Positions 1 through 6,759 of a stretch of 10,193 nucleotides of DNA are shown here, in pieces. Location of the stretch: positions 1 to 10,193 of the forward strand of contig JAFLDC010000062.1 in assembly GCA_017302775.1 (NCBI GenBank). Reading direction: 5' to 3'. The notes beneath the pieces are model-generated. The model made no database searches and had not been told where the DNA came from. It saw nothing but the letters and a program-made list of their open reading frames with translations. Each line of letters starts with the position of its first letter. The stretch's first letter is position 1. Source of the stretch: Sphingomonadales bacterium. GTDB lineage: Bacteria; Pseudomonadota; Alphaproteobacteria; Sphingomonadales; Sphingomonadaceae. The translations under genes and the position numbers were made by a program.

Positions 1-482
1 CCGAACTGGGCGTTGCTTTCAGTTTCCAGCACGGGGCGCCGCCATAGTCCCCAGGTGTCCTTGGTCCGCTCGCGCACGGCCTTGCCGCGCTCGACGATGA
101 TCGGCTTGAAGCCCATCTGCGCCAGGATCAGCGCGGCCAGCAACCCGCACGGCCCGGCGCCGATCACCACGGGCCGCGGTGTTGCGCCATCCTGCTGCCA
201 TCCTGCGGGCGCCGTGACCGGGAACCGGTAAGCAGTGTCGGGTGCTGGCCGAACATGCGCATCACCGGCATGGCGGGCCAGCACGGCGGCCTCGTCCACC
301 ACCGTCGCATCCAGAGAATAGACCAGCTTGATTGCATGCTTCTTGCGGGCATCGTTTCCGCGCCGGGCAATGCTGAAGCGGACCAGTTCGTCCGGGGCAA
401 TCCCGAGCCGGGCGCACAACGCGGGCTCCAGCGCCTCAGGGGCATGGTCAAGCGGCAGGGTAAGGTCGGTAACGCGGATCAT
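1..482 (-). CDS. FAD-dependent dehydrogenase, COG2509 type (N-terminal part, cut by window edge)
   Basis: The 160 visible codons are the amino-terminal part of a flavoprotein whose family is usually annotated as uncharacterised NAD(P)/FAD-dependent oxidoreductase (COG2509); no substrate is known. Residues 1-65 form the small N-terminal domain typical of the family, with LPLDHAPEALEPAL near the start and NDARKKHAIKLVYSLD at about 43-58. A Rossmann dinucleotide-binding motif follows: GAGPCG at 108-113 after VVI, ending in the acidic VERG at 130-133 expected to contact the FAD ribose. The last visible residues, ESNAQFG, match the start of the family's conserved ESN.QFGEGGAGTFSDGKL region as I recall it, so the frame is intact where the window ends. 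The ATG at 480-482 lies 34 nt after the ftsK stop on the same strand, so co-transcription with ftsK is likely. A TATAGG box just upstream (492-497, minus strand) could also start a short transcript. Confidence 0.88.
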   Translation of the reverse strand, partial: MIRVTDLTLPLDHAPEALEPALCARLGIAPDELVRFSIARRGNDARKKHAIKLVYSLDATVVDEAAVLARHAGDAHVRPAPDTAYRFPVTAPAGWQQDGATPRPVVIGAGPCGLLAALILAQMGFKPIIVERGKAVRERTKDTWGLWRRPVLETESNAQF

Positions 483-516
483 CTGCGCGCCCCTATAGCC
501 TGACCGGCCAGCGCGG

Positions 517-2859
517 CTAGAGCGGATTGCCATCCTTGTCGCGGTAGATGTCGCGCCGGCCCACGTGGTTGGCCGGTCCGACATAGCCATCGGCTTCCAT
601 CCGCTCGATCAGGTTGGCTGCCGTATTGTAGCCGACGCCAAGCTGTCGTTGCAGCCAGCTGCCCGATGCCTTCTGGTTTTCGAAAACGAGCTGGCAGGCC
701 TGGCGATACCGCCGTTCATCGGGATCGTCCGAGCCGATGTCATCGAAGCCGAAGCTGCCGTCTTCTGGCTCTTCGGTAACGCTGTCGACATATTCCGGGC
801 TGCCCTGCGCGCGCCAGAAATCGGCAATGCGTTCCACTTCCTCATCGCTGACGAACGGGCCGTGGACGCGCTTGATCGGATCGGTATTGGGTTTGTAGAG
901 CATGTCGCCCTTGCCCAGCAGCTGCTCGGCGCCCTGTTCACCCAGGATCGTACGGCTGTCGATCCGGCTGGTGACGGCGAACGAGATGCGGGTCGGCAGG
1001 TTGGCCTTGATCACCCCGGTGATGACGTCAACCGAGGGGCGCTGCGTGGCCATGATCAGGTGGATACCGGCCGCACGGCTCTTCTGGCTGAGGCGCTGGA
1101 TCAGCACTTCAACCTCCTTGCCAACGGTAACCATCAGGTCAGCCAGTTCGTCGACGATCACCACGATCTGCGGCAGCGGCTGATAGTCAAGCTGCTGCTC
1201 TTCAAACAGTTCCTCGCCGGTGTCGGGATCGAAGCCGATCTGGATGCGGCGGCCCAGCGGTTTGCCCTTGGCGGCCGCGATGCGGACCTTTTCATTGAAC
1301 CCCGTGAGGTTGCGGACCGACAGCTCGCTCATCTGGCGATAGCGCCGCTCCATCTCCTCAACTGCCCATTTCAGCGCGCGGACGGCCTTGGCCGGTTCGG
1401 TCACCACCGGCGAAAGCAGGTGCGGGATATCGTCGTAGCTCTTGAGTTCCAGCACCTTGGGATCGACCAGGATCAGGCGGCATTGCGCCGGGGTGAGCCG
1501 GTACAGCAACGACAGCAGGATGGTATTGAGGCCCACCGACTTGCCTGAACCGGTTGTCCCGGCGACCAGCAGGTGCGGCATGGTGGCGAGGTCGGCCACG
1601 ATCGGCTCGCCGGCGATATCCTTGCCGAGGATAATCGGTAACGCGCCCTTGCTGGCGGCGAACTGTTCACAGGCGACCAGCTCTTTGAAGCTGACCATCT
1701 GGCGGTGCTGATTGGGCAACTCGATCCCCATCACCGTACGGCCCGGTATGGCGGAAACACGAGCGGAAATCGCACTCATGTTGCGGGCGATGTCGTCGGC
1801 CAGGCCAATTACCCGGCTGGCCTTGATCCCCGGTGCGGGTTCCAGTTCGTACATGGTGACGACCGGCCCGGTGCGGACTGCATCGATCGTACCCTTGACG
1901 TTGAAATCATCGAGCACGGTTTCGAGCAGGCGGGCATTGCGTTCCAGCGCCAGCTTGTCGACCTTCGGCGCGGAGTTGGGGGCCGGATCGTTGAGCAGGT
2001 CCAGGGCAGGCAGTTCGAAACTGTCGAACAGATCCCCCTGGCGACTGCGACCCGAAAGCTCAGCCGGGCGCGCGGTACGTAGCGAATCAACAATTTCCGG
2101 GGCCTTGCGTGGCTCGCCCAGCGGAACAGGCTCGGCAGGCGGGCGCTCCTTGCGCGGGCGGATTGCCGGCAAAGCGTCGGTCACCCGCTCAGTCAGCGCG
2201 AGTGCGGGGCGGCGCGTCAGAAAGCCGGGCAGGGTAAACAGGTTGCCCCAGTCGATCGCAAACACCCGGCCGGCAATGATCGCACCGGCGGCCAGGCTGG
2301 CCAAGCCGGCGACAAATGTGAAAATCCACTGGAATCCATCCGGCAGCTTGCCGGCCACGAATCCGATCCCGCCAGCACCCAGCATTCCCGCAACACCGCC
2401 CCAACCGGCCGGCATGTCGGTCGAAACTTCGATCACCAGAGCGATCGGCGTGGCGATCAGCAGCATGGCGAACAATAGCAGGCCGATCGGCCGCCACCAG
2501 GCATGATCGGCGTGGGGCAGGTCCTGGTTTTCCTCCTCGATCATCCGCCACAGTCCACGGGCCATGACATAGAGCATCGGCAGGAACAGGACCGAGACCC
2601 AGCCATAGAGGAACAGTGCCCAGTCTGCCGCCCAGGCTCCGGCACTGCCCATCCAGTTGCGCGCGGGCCCCGCCGCTGCCGTCGATGACGAAGGATCGGT
2701 CTGCTGATAGCTCATCAAGGCGGCAGCCAGAAACACCATCGCGCCGAGCAGCACGATCGCCCCGCCAATCTCGGCGCTGCGACGCAAGGCGCGTCTCATC
2801 GCCGCACGCCAATTGACGCGCGCACCGCGGTGACTGGCCGAAACTGGACGTGTTGCCAT
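517..2859 (-). CDS. ftsK: DNA translocase FtsK
   Basis: Septum-anchored ATP-driven DNA pump that clears and aligns the terminus region during division and activates XerCD recombination at dif. With the chosen start the product is 780 aa. Order of parts (780-aa numbering): four or five membrane segments at about 32-50, 77-100, 124-144 and 177-198, plus a glycine-rich hydrophobic stretch at 154-170; a short Pro/Arg-rich linker (about 215-310); the RecA-like motor with Walker A GTTGSGKS (Lys440) and Walker B IVVIVDELADLM (Asp570, Glu571); and a C-terminal winged-helix gamma domain (QRQLGVGYNTAANLIERM) that reads polar DNA motifs. The linker is far shorter than that of E. coli. Start: the frame opens 18 codons earlier at 2913, but that stretch overlaps the likely promoter. 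The AGGGGAG ribosome-binding site (2864-2870) sits 4 nt before the ATG at 2857-2859; the adjacent ATG at 2860-2862 is the alternative. Confidence 0.97.
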   Translation of the reverse strand: MATRPVSASHRGARVNWRAAMRRALRRSAEIGGAIVLLGAMVFLAAALMSYQQTDPSSSTAAAGPARNWMGSAGAWAADWALFLYGWVSVLFLPMLYVMARGLWRMIEEENQDLPHADHAWWRPIGLLLFAMLLIATPIALVIEVSTDMPAGWGGVAGMLGAGGIGFVAGKLPDGFQWIFTFVAGLASLAAGAIIAGRVFAIDWGNLFTLPGFLTRRPALALTERVTDALPAIRPRKERPPAEPVPLGEPRKAPEIVDSLRTARPAELSGRSRQGDLFDSFELPALDLLNDPAPNSAPKVDKLALERNARLLETVLDDFNVKGTIDAVRTGPVVTMYELEPAPGIKASRVIGLADDIARNMSAISARVSAIPGRTVMGIELPNQHRQMVSFKELVACEQFAASKGALPIILGKDIAGEPIVADLATMPHLLVAGTTGSGKSVGLNTILLSLLYRLTPAQCRLILVDPKVLELKSYDDIPHLLSPVVTEPAKAVRALKWAVEEMERRYRQMSELSVRNLTGFNEKVRIAAAKGKPLGRRIQIGFDPDTGEELFEEQQLDYQPLPQIVVIVDELADLMVTVGKEVEVLIQRLSQKSRAAGIHLIMATQRPSVDVITGVIKANLPTRISFAVTSRIDSRTILGEQGAEQLLGKGDMLYKPNTDPIKRVHGPFVSDEEVERIADFWRAQGSPEYVDSVTEEPEDGSFGFDDIGSDDPDERRYRQACQLVFENQKASGSWLQRQLGVGYNTAANLIERMEADGYVGPANHVGRRDIYRDKDGNPL

Positions 2860-2863
2860 CATG

Positions 2864-2870
2864 CTCCCCT
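2864..2870 (-). promoter_or_regulatory. Ribosome-binding site of ftsK
   Basis: The minus strand reads AAAGGGGAGC directly before two consecutive ATG codons. AGGGGAG is 4 nt from the second ATG (2857-2859) and 1 nt from the first, so the second is favoured. It also argues against the upstream in-frame ATG at 2911-2913. Confidence 0.6.
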
Positions 2871-2883
2871 TTGGTCGGCAGCC

Positions 2884-2913
2884 GTTATGCGCCCGGCGGT
2901 GACTCCGCGTCAA
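2884..2913 (-). promoter_or_regulatory. Probable ftsK promoter with internal GANTC site
   Basis: On the minus strand, TTGACG (2908-2913) is followed after 18 nt by CATAAC (2884-2889). TTGACG(C) equals the -35 consensus described for the Caulobacter housekeeping sigma factor; CATAAC is a moderate -10. The predicted transcript would start near 2877 and leave about 18 nt before the ftsK ATG, enough for its AGGGGAG site. One GANTC site (GACTC, 2901-2905) lies in the spacer and two more (2914-2918, 2933-2937) lie immediately upstream. It falls in the 81-nt gap after the ThiE-like gene, so ftsK may also receive read-through from that gene. Confidence 0.5.
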
Positions 2914-2937
2914 GAATCCTTGAAAAAGCTTGGATTC
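2914..2937. repeat. Dyad GAATCC-N12-GGATTC upstream of the ftsK -35 box
   Basis: Perfect 6-bp inverted repeat with a 12-nt centre, abutting the -35 hexamer of the ftsK promoter. Each arm contains a GANTC site (GAATC at 2914-2918, GATTC at 2933-2937). As RNA it is a weak hairpin whose T-run is in the loop rather than after the stem, so an operator is more plausible than a terminator for the upstream ThiE-like gene. Confidence 0.4.
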
Positions 2938-2940
2938 GCC

Positions 2941-3477
2941 TCACCGCAAGAAAGCGTCGATTGCTGCCCAGCGCGGCCAGCCGAGTTCGGCGGCGCGGGC
3001 TGCAGTCATGCCGCCAAGCGCGATAACCGGGCGTTCCGCCCGAGCCGCAAGGGCCAGAAAGTTCTGTTTGCCCAGGCCGCCGCCGCCGGAATGCGAGCGG
3101 GTCGGGTAAACCGGGGAAAGGAACATTGCATCGACCCCGATCTGGTTTGAGATGGTCACCTCCTCAACGTCATGAACCGTTGCGAAACGGAGCAGGCCGG
3201 GCCGCTTTGCCAACTTGAGCGGCGGGCCATAAATGCCGTCGGCACCCCATGCCGCTGCGGTATCTGCATCCGCTGAAAGGACGCAAAGATGACCAAACTT
3301 ACGGCACAGGGCCTGAAGCACGCCAAACCGCTCTCGCCGCGCGGCACCATCCAGATGATAGTGCCGAAAGACAAACCCGCTGCCGCGCGGCAGGTCATGC
3401 AGGGCGCGCTCCAGCACGGCATCATTGCGCGCATCGGAAATCAACCAGATGTGCGGCAGGGGCTGGTCGGAGCGCAT
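2941..3477 (-). CDS. ThiE/TenI-like protein (thiamine phosphate synthase family, altered active site)
   Basis: A (beta/alpha)8-barrel protein of the ThiE/TenI superfamily, 178 aa with this start, somewhat short for ThiE (about 210 aa). Family landmarks in order: IWLISDARND (strand 1, ThiE-like LYLVTD), FVFRHYHL (position of the Q-R-K substrate motif), WGADGIYGP (ThiE AdGvHlG), DAMFLSPVYPTRSHSGG (ThiE GpvfpTpTK loop) and PVIALGGM (phosphate-binding pvvAIGGI). The catalytic lysine of the TpTK loop is replaced: the loop reads PTRSH. The Asn-Asp pair of the pyrimidine site is not evident. It may still make thiamine phosphate, or it may be a TenI-like relative with another role; no thiamine riboswitch or other thi gene is present. 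The ATG at 3475-3477 is preferred because it sits 6 nt after a TATAGC box, which suits a leaderless transcript; an in-frame ATG at 3499-3501 would overlap the yggS start. Confidence 0.75.
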   Translation of the reverse strand: MRSDQPLPHIWLISDARNDAVLERALHDLPRGSGFVFRHYHLDGAARRERFGVLQALCRKFGHLCVLSADADTAAAWGADGIYGPPLKLAKRPGLLRFATVHDVEEVTISNQIGVDAMFLSPVYPTRSHSGGGGLGKQNFLALAARAERPVIALGGMTAARAAELGWPRWAAIDAFLR

Positions 3478-3483
3478 CGCATC

Positions 3484-3491
3484 GCTATAGC
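3484..3491. promoter_or_regulatory. Palindromic -10-like box shared by the ThiE-like gene and yggS
   Basis: GCTATAGC is its own reverse complement, so each strand reads TATAGC. On the plus strand TATAGC ends 8 nt before the yggS ATG (3500); on the minus strand it ends 6 nt before the ATG at 3477. Neither gene has a recognisable Shine-Dalgarno sequence, and these spacings would put transcription starts at or beside the start codons. The octamer differs at one position from the GCTANAWC -10 consensus described for Caulobacter. The -35 regions are weak on both sides (CTGGTC and CTGGAT at 17 bp). Confidence 0.4.
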
Positions 3492-3499
3492 AGCGCGCC

Positions 3500-4162
3500 A
3501 TGACTGATCCAGCTGCCTTGCTCGCCGATGTTCATGCCCGTATCGCCCAGGCCGCTAAGATTGCGGCACGCGGGGCGGCGGATATTGAGCTGATCGCGGT
3601 CAGCAAAACTCACCAGGCGGCAACGATAGAGCCGTTGATTGCGGCCGGGCAGCGCGTGTTCGGGGAAAACCGGGTGCAGGAAGCCGCCGAGAAATGGCCT
3701 GCCCTGCGCGAAGCTCATGAGGGGATTAGGCTGCACCTGGTGGGGCAACTCCAGTCCAACAAGGCAGAGGACGCGGTTAGGCTGTTCGATTGCATCCATT
3801 CGCTTGATCGAAGCGCGCTGGTCATGGCGCTGGCTCGGGCGATGGACAAGACCGGGCGTCAGGTGCCGTGTTTCGTCCAGGTCAACATCGGGGCCGAAGA
3901 GCAGAAAGGCGGCTGCGCCATTGCCGATCTGCCGGCGCTGTTGGCTGCGGCGCGCACCGCCGACTTGCCTGTGATGGGCCTGATGTGCGTCCCGCCCGCC
4001 GGGATCGAAGCCGCTCCTTTCTTTGCGCTGCTGGACAAGCTGGCGCGTGATTCCGGCCTGACCGGGCGCAGCATGGGCATGTCCGAGGATTTCGAAACCG
4101 CGATCATGCTGGGCGCGACACATGTCCGCGTCGGCTCGGCGCTGTTCGGTGTACGCGGCTAA
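3500..4162 (+). CDS. yggS: YggS/PLPBP family pyridoxal phosphate-binding protein
   Basis: Single-domain PLP-binding barrel protein (220 aa, a typical family length), related to alanine racemase fold III but without the second domain and with no known catalysis. The family maintains PLP and amino-acid homeostasis in the cytoplasm. The PLP-binding lysine is Lys36 in LIAVSKTH. Also visible are the conserved FGENRVQE (about 54-61), HLVGQLQSNK (about 79-88), VQVNIGAEEQKGG (about 127-139), GLMCVPP, and the C-terminal phosphate-binding region SMGMSEDFETAI followed by RVGSALFG. The start has no Shine-Dalgarno sequence but lies 8 nt after a TATAGC box, suggesting leaderless expression. The gene is divergent from the ThiE-like gene and converges on bioB with only 12 nt between the stop codons. 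Confidence 0.95.
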   Translation: MTDPAALLADVHARIAQAAKIAARGAADIELIAVSKTHQAATIEPLIAAGQRVFGENRVQEAAEKWPALREAHEGIRLHLVGQLQSNKAEDAVRLFDCIHSLDRSALVMALARAMDKTGRQVPCFVQVNIGAEEQKGGCAIADLPALLAAARTADLPVMGLMCVPPAGIEAAPFFALLDKLARDSGLTGRSMGMSEDFETAIMLGATHVRVGSALFGVRG

Positions 4163-4174
4163 CCCGGGTCAACC

Positions 4175-5176
4175 CTAGACGGTTTGCATCGAGCACGCGC
4201 GCATCGGTTCTTCGCTTGCCAGCGGCTTCAGCCCCAGCTTGGCGAACAGCGCGGCGTCGGCATCGTCGCCAGCATTGCTGGCAGTCAGCAGTTTGTCGCC
4301 GGTGAATATGGAGTTGGCGCCTGCCAGGAAGCACAGCGCCTGCGTGCTTTCGCTCATGGATTCACGTCCGGCCGAGAGGCGTACCATGCTCAGCGGCATG
4401 GTGATCCGGGCAACGGCTACGGTGCGGACGAATTCTATGTCGTCGATCTTCGCAGTGGGAATGTCTGCCAGCATATCGCCCAGCACTGTGCCGCGGATCG
4501 CCACCAACGCATTTATTGGCACGCTTTCCGGATGGCGCGGCAAGGTGGCAAGGGTGTGGATGAAACCGACCCGATCGGCCCGCGTCTCCCCCATGCCCAC
4601 GATTCCGCCAGAGCATACATTGATCCCGGCGCTGCGGACATGGGCCAGCGTTTCCAGCCGATCTTCAAGCCTCCGCGTGGAAATTACTTCGCCATAACGT
4701 TCCGGCGACGTGTCGATGTTGTGGTTGTAGTAATCCAGGCCCGCCTCGGCCAACATTGTCGCCTGCTGAGGGGTCAGCATGCCCAGCGTCATGCAGGTTT
4801 CCATGCCCATGGCGCGGACGCCTTTCACGATCTCGACAATCGCGGGCATGTCGCGTTCCTTGGGGTTGCGCCAAGCCGCACCCATGCAAAATCGCTGCGA
4901 TCCGGCATCCCTGGCCCGCGCCGCAGATTGCAGCACTTCGCGCACGTCCATGAGCTTGGTCGCTGCCACCCCGCTGTCGGCATGAACCGACTGCGCACAA
5001 TACCCGCAATCCTCCGGGCATCCGCCGGTCTTGATCGACAGCAATGTGCACAGCTGGATCTCGTCTGCGGGGTGGTTGGCCCGGTGGACTTCGGCAGCGC
5101 GGAACAGCAGCTCGGTCAGCGGCAGATCAAAAAGGTCGGCGATTTCGTCACGGGTCCAGTCTTGGCGCACAGGCAT
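4175..5176 (-). CDS. bioB: Biotin synthase BioB
   Basis: Radical SAM enzyme that inserts sulphur into dethiobiotin in the last step of biotin synthesis. The product is 333 aa. The [4Fe-4S]/SAM motif CPEDCGYC supplies three cysteines (53, 57, 60). The [2Fe-2S] cluster cysteines are in RFCMGAAW (97), METCMTLG (128) and NVCSGGI (188), and the arginine ligand is expected in MVRLSAGR (about 259-271). Conserved [20 protein letters not shown] and [15 protein letters not shown] are all present, so the enzyme looks complete. The chosen ATG is at 5174-5176; a GTG two codons upstream (5180-5182) is in frame. No strong ribosome-binding site precedes either. No other biotin gene is in the window. The stop lies 60 nt downstream of pyk on the same strand, so read-through transcription from pyk is possible, although two hairpins lie between. 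Confidence 0.97.
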   Translation of the reverse strand: MPVRQDWTRDEIADLFDLPLTELLFRAAEVHRANHPADEIQLCTLLSIKTGGCPEDCGYCAQSVHADSGVAATKLMDVREVLQSAARARDAGSQRFCMGAAWRNPKERDMPAIVEIVKGVRAMGMETCMTLGMLTPQQATMLAEAGLDYYNHNIDTSPERYGEVISTRRLEDRLETLAHVRSAGINVCSGGIVGMGETRADRVGFIHTLATLPRHPESVPINALVAIRGTVLGDMLADIPTAKIDDIEFVRTVAVARITMPLSMVRLSAGRESMSESTQALCFLAGANSIFTGDKLLTASNAGDDADAALFAKLGLKPLASEEPMRACSMQTV

Positions 5177-5193
5177 TCTCACACAGATTGAGG

Positions 5194-5214
5194 CAGCGCC
5201 CTAGCAGAGCGCTG
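5194..5214. repeat. Inverted repeat CAGCGC-N9-GCGCTG between pyk and bioB
   Basis: Perfect 6-bp GC-rich stem with a 9-nt loop, ending about 17 nt before the bioB ATG. No T-run follows on either strand, so it is not a classical terminator. Together with the neighbouring stem at 5216-5231 it could weaken read-through from pyk or affect bioB translation. Confidence 0.35.
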
Positions 5215-5215
5215 T

Positions 5216-5231
5216 GGGCAGACAACCGCCC
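5216..5231 (-). terminator. Short hairpin 5 nt after the pyk stop codon
   Basis: The minus strand reads GGGCGG-TTGT-CTGCCC: a 6-bp stem (one G-U pair) with a tetraloop, just downstream of the pyk stop (5237-5239). It lacks a T-run, so it would be at best a weak terminator or a 3'-end stabilising hairpin. Confidence 0.3.
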
Positions 5232-5236
5232 TGCGC

Positions 5237-6694
5237 TCAATCCGAATGCTTTTTAAGCTCGTCCCCGGTCAGGGTCACGACATGCAGCAGGTTGGTCGAG
5301 CCCGGCGTGCCAAATGGCACCCCGGCGAGCGCGATCAGCTTTGATCCCGCACTGCCGAAGCCGTGGCGCAGCGCCATGCGCTTGCCCTTGCCGATCATCT
5401 CTTCGAAGCTGCCGATGTCTTTGGTGCTGACGGCATGGGCGCCCCACAGCAATCCCAGACGCCGGGCGATCCGGGATGATGGCGTCAGCACCAGCATCGG
5501 CGCGGCGGGTCGTTCGCGCGCCACCCGCCGCGCGGTGCTGCCCGATCCGGTGAAGACGATGATTCCGGTGATCGGCAGCGCTTCGGCAATCGAGGCGCAG
5601 GCATGGCTCAGAGCGTCGGCGGTTGTCGTGTCAGGCATGACCTGCGCGAAGCTGACCTGCTGGCGATAACCGGGGTCACGCTCAACCTGTCCGGCGATCC
5701 GGTCCATGATCGTCACGGCTTCCTCCGGCCAGGCCCCGCTGGCGGTTTCTGCCGAGAGCATGACCGCGTCCGCCCCATCGTAGACAGCATTGGCGACGTC
5801 CGACACTTCGGCGCGGGTCGGGGCGGGGCTCTCGATCATCGACTCCAGCATCTGGGTTGCCACCACCACCGGCTTGCCCGACCGGCGCGTCGCGGCGACA
5901 ATGCGCTTCTGGATGGGCGGAACTTCCTCGGGATTGAGTTCAACGCCCAGGTCGCCGCGTGCGACCATGACGCCGTCGGCCAGTTCGATGATCTCTTCCA
6001 GCCGATCAACCGCAGCGGGCTTTTCGATCTTGGCCATCAGTGCCGTGCCTGACCCACCGATCAGCCGGCGCGCTTCGGCCACGTCCTCGGGCCGCTGGAC
6101 AAAGCTCAACGCGATCCAGTCCGCGCCCTGCTCAACCGCGAACGACAAATCGCGGCGGTCTTTTTCCGTCAGCGCCGGAATCGGGACCACCGCGTCAGGC
6201 ACGTTGACGCCCTTGCGATCCGAGATGACACCCCCGACCTCGGCCGAACACAGGATGCGATCCTCAGTCGCATCGATCACCTTGAGCCGCAACTTGCCGT
6301 CATCGATCAGCAGCCGTTGACCCTTGTTCAGTACCTTGAACAGTTCGGGGTGTGGCAGGCAGACCCGATTTTCGTCACCGGGGGTGGGATCGCGATCAAA
6401 GGTGAAGTGTCCGGAATGGCGGATTACCGCCTTGCCATCCCGGAACTGACCGACTCGCAGTTTGGGCCCTTGCAAATCGCACAGCACTGCTACCGGACGG
6501 CCCCAGTCCTTTTCGGCAGCGCGAATTGCGGCAATGGTCTGGGCGTGAGTATCCTGATCGCCGTGGCTCATGTTGACGCGAAAGGCATCAGCCCCGGCAC
6601 GCAGCAACCGGGCGATCATTTCGGGGGACCGGCTGGCCGGGCCCAGCGTGGCGAGAATCTTTACTTTGCGTCCGCGCGGGTCGATCTTGGCCAC
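5237..6694 (-). CDS. pyk: Pyruvate kinase, PykA-like and predicted K+-independent
   Basis: Converts phosphoenolpyruvate and ADP to pyruvate and ATP. The product is 485 aa with the chosen start, in the usual range. Visible motifs: RVNMSHG (nucleotide and Mg2+ site, about 39-45), the B-domain boundary CDLQGPKLRVG (about 72-82), MAKIEKP with the catalytic lysine (Lys222) and metal ligand Glu224, MVARGDLGVE, VVVATQMLESM, and TRAEVSDVANAVYDGADAVMLSAET. The DLQGPK motif has Lys and Leu where K+-dependent enzymes have Glu117 and Thr113 (rabbit numbering), as in E. coli PykA, which predicts no need for monovalent cation. The start is GTG at 6692-6694, preceded at 6 nt by AAGGA; a second GTG five codons upstream (6707-6709) has no such site. 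The likely promoter lies at 6721-6749, overlapping the start region of the divergent DUF1244 gene. Confidence 0.97.
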   Translation of the reverse strand: MAKIDPRGRKVKILATLGPASRSPEMIARLLRAGADAFRVNMSHGDQDTHAQTIAAIRAAEKDWGRPVAVLCDLQGPKLRVGQFRDGKAVIRHSGHFTFDRDPTPGDENRVCLPHPELFKVLNKGQRLLIDDGKLRLKVIDATEDRILCSAEVGGVISDRKGVNVPDAVVPIPALTEKDRRDLSFAVEQGADWIALSFVQRPEDVAEARRLIGGSGTALMAKIEKPAAVDRLEEIIELADGVMVARGDLGVELNPEEVPPIQKRIVAATRRSGKPVVVATQMLESMIESPAPTRAEVSDVANAVYDGADAVMLSAETASGAWPEEAVTIMDRIAGQVERDPGYRQQVSFAQVMPDTTTADALSHACASIAEALPITGIIVFTGSGSTARRVARERPAAPMLVLTPSSRIARRLGLLWGAHAVSTKDIGSFEEMIGKGKRMALRHGFGSAGSKLIALAGVPFGTPGSTNLLHVVTLTGDELKKHSD

Positions 6695-6700
6695 GAATTT

Positions 6701-6705
6701 TCCTT
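6701..6705 (-). promoter_or_regulatory. Ribosome-binding site deciding the pyk GTG start
   Basis: The minus strand reads GGAAGGAAAATTC then GTG (6692-6694). AAGGA lies 6 nt before this GTG and downstream of the alternative GTG at 6707-6709, so the shorter protein beginning MAKIDPRG is favoured. Confidence 0.6.
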
Positions 6706-6720
6706 CCACTGCTTGCGCCC

Positions 6721-6749
6721 CCTATGGCAAAGCAGCTGCGAAAACCCAA
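6721..6749 (-). promoter_or_regulatory. Candidate pyk promoter
   Basis: The minus strand carries TTGGGT (6744-6749), a 17-nt spacer and CATAGG (6721-6726). The predicted transcript begins around 6714, leaving about 20 nt of leader that holds the AAGGA site before the pyk GTG. Neither hexamer is perfect, but spacing and position fit. Confidence 0.4.
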
Positions 6750-6759
6750 GGGCATCGCC

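Noticed and set aside
565..1548. A 327-codon open frame on the plus strand inside ftsK
   Set aside because: It is the antisense shadow of the FtsK motor domain, whose minus-strand protein has all family motifs; long antisense frames are expected in GC-rich coding DNA.
2860..2913. An 18-residue N-terminal extension of FtsK from the ATG at 2913
   Set aside because: The stretch contains the likely promoter boxes and ribosome-binding site and does not resemble FtsK N-termini.
3478..3520. A thiamine pyrophosphate riboswitch upstream of the ThiE-like gene
   Set aside because: The gap to yggS is far too short and none of the conserved riboswitch core is present.
3485..4123. A 212-codon minus-strand open frame
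   Set aside because: It is antisense to yggS, which is unambiguous.
4163..4174. A terminator between the convergent yggS and bioB genes
   Set aside because: Only 12 nt separate the stops; an ACCCGGGT palindrome (4162-4169) is present, but it is too short and has no loop or T-run.
4184..5191. A 335-codon plus-strand open frame
   Set aside because: It lies exactly opposite bioB and is rich in His, Arg and Gln, the mark of an antisense frame; no family resemblance.
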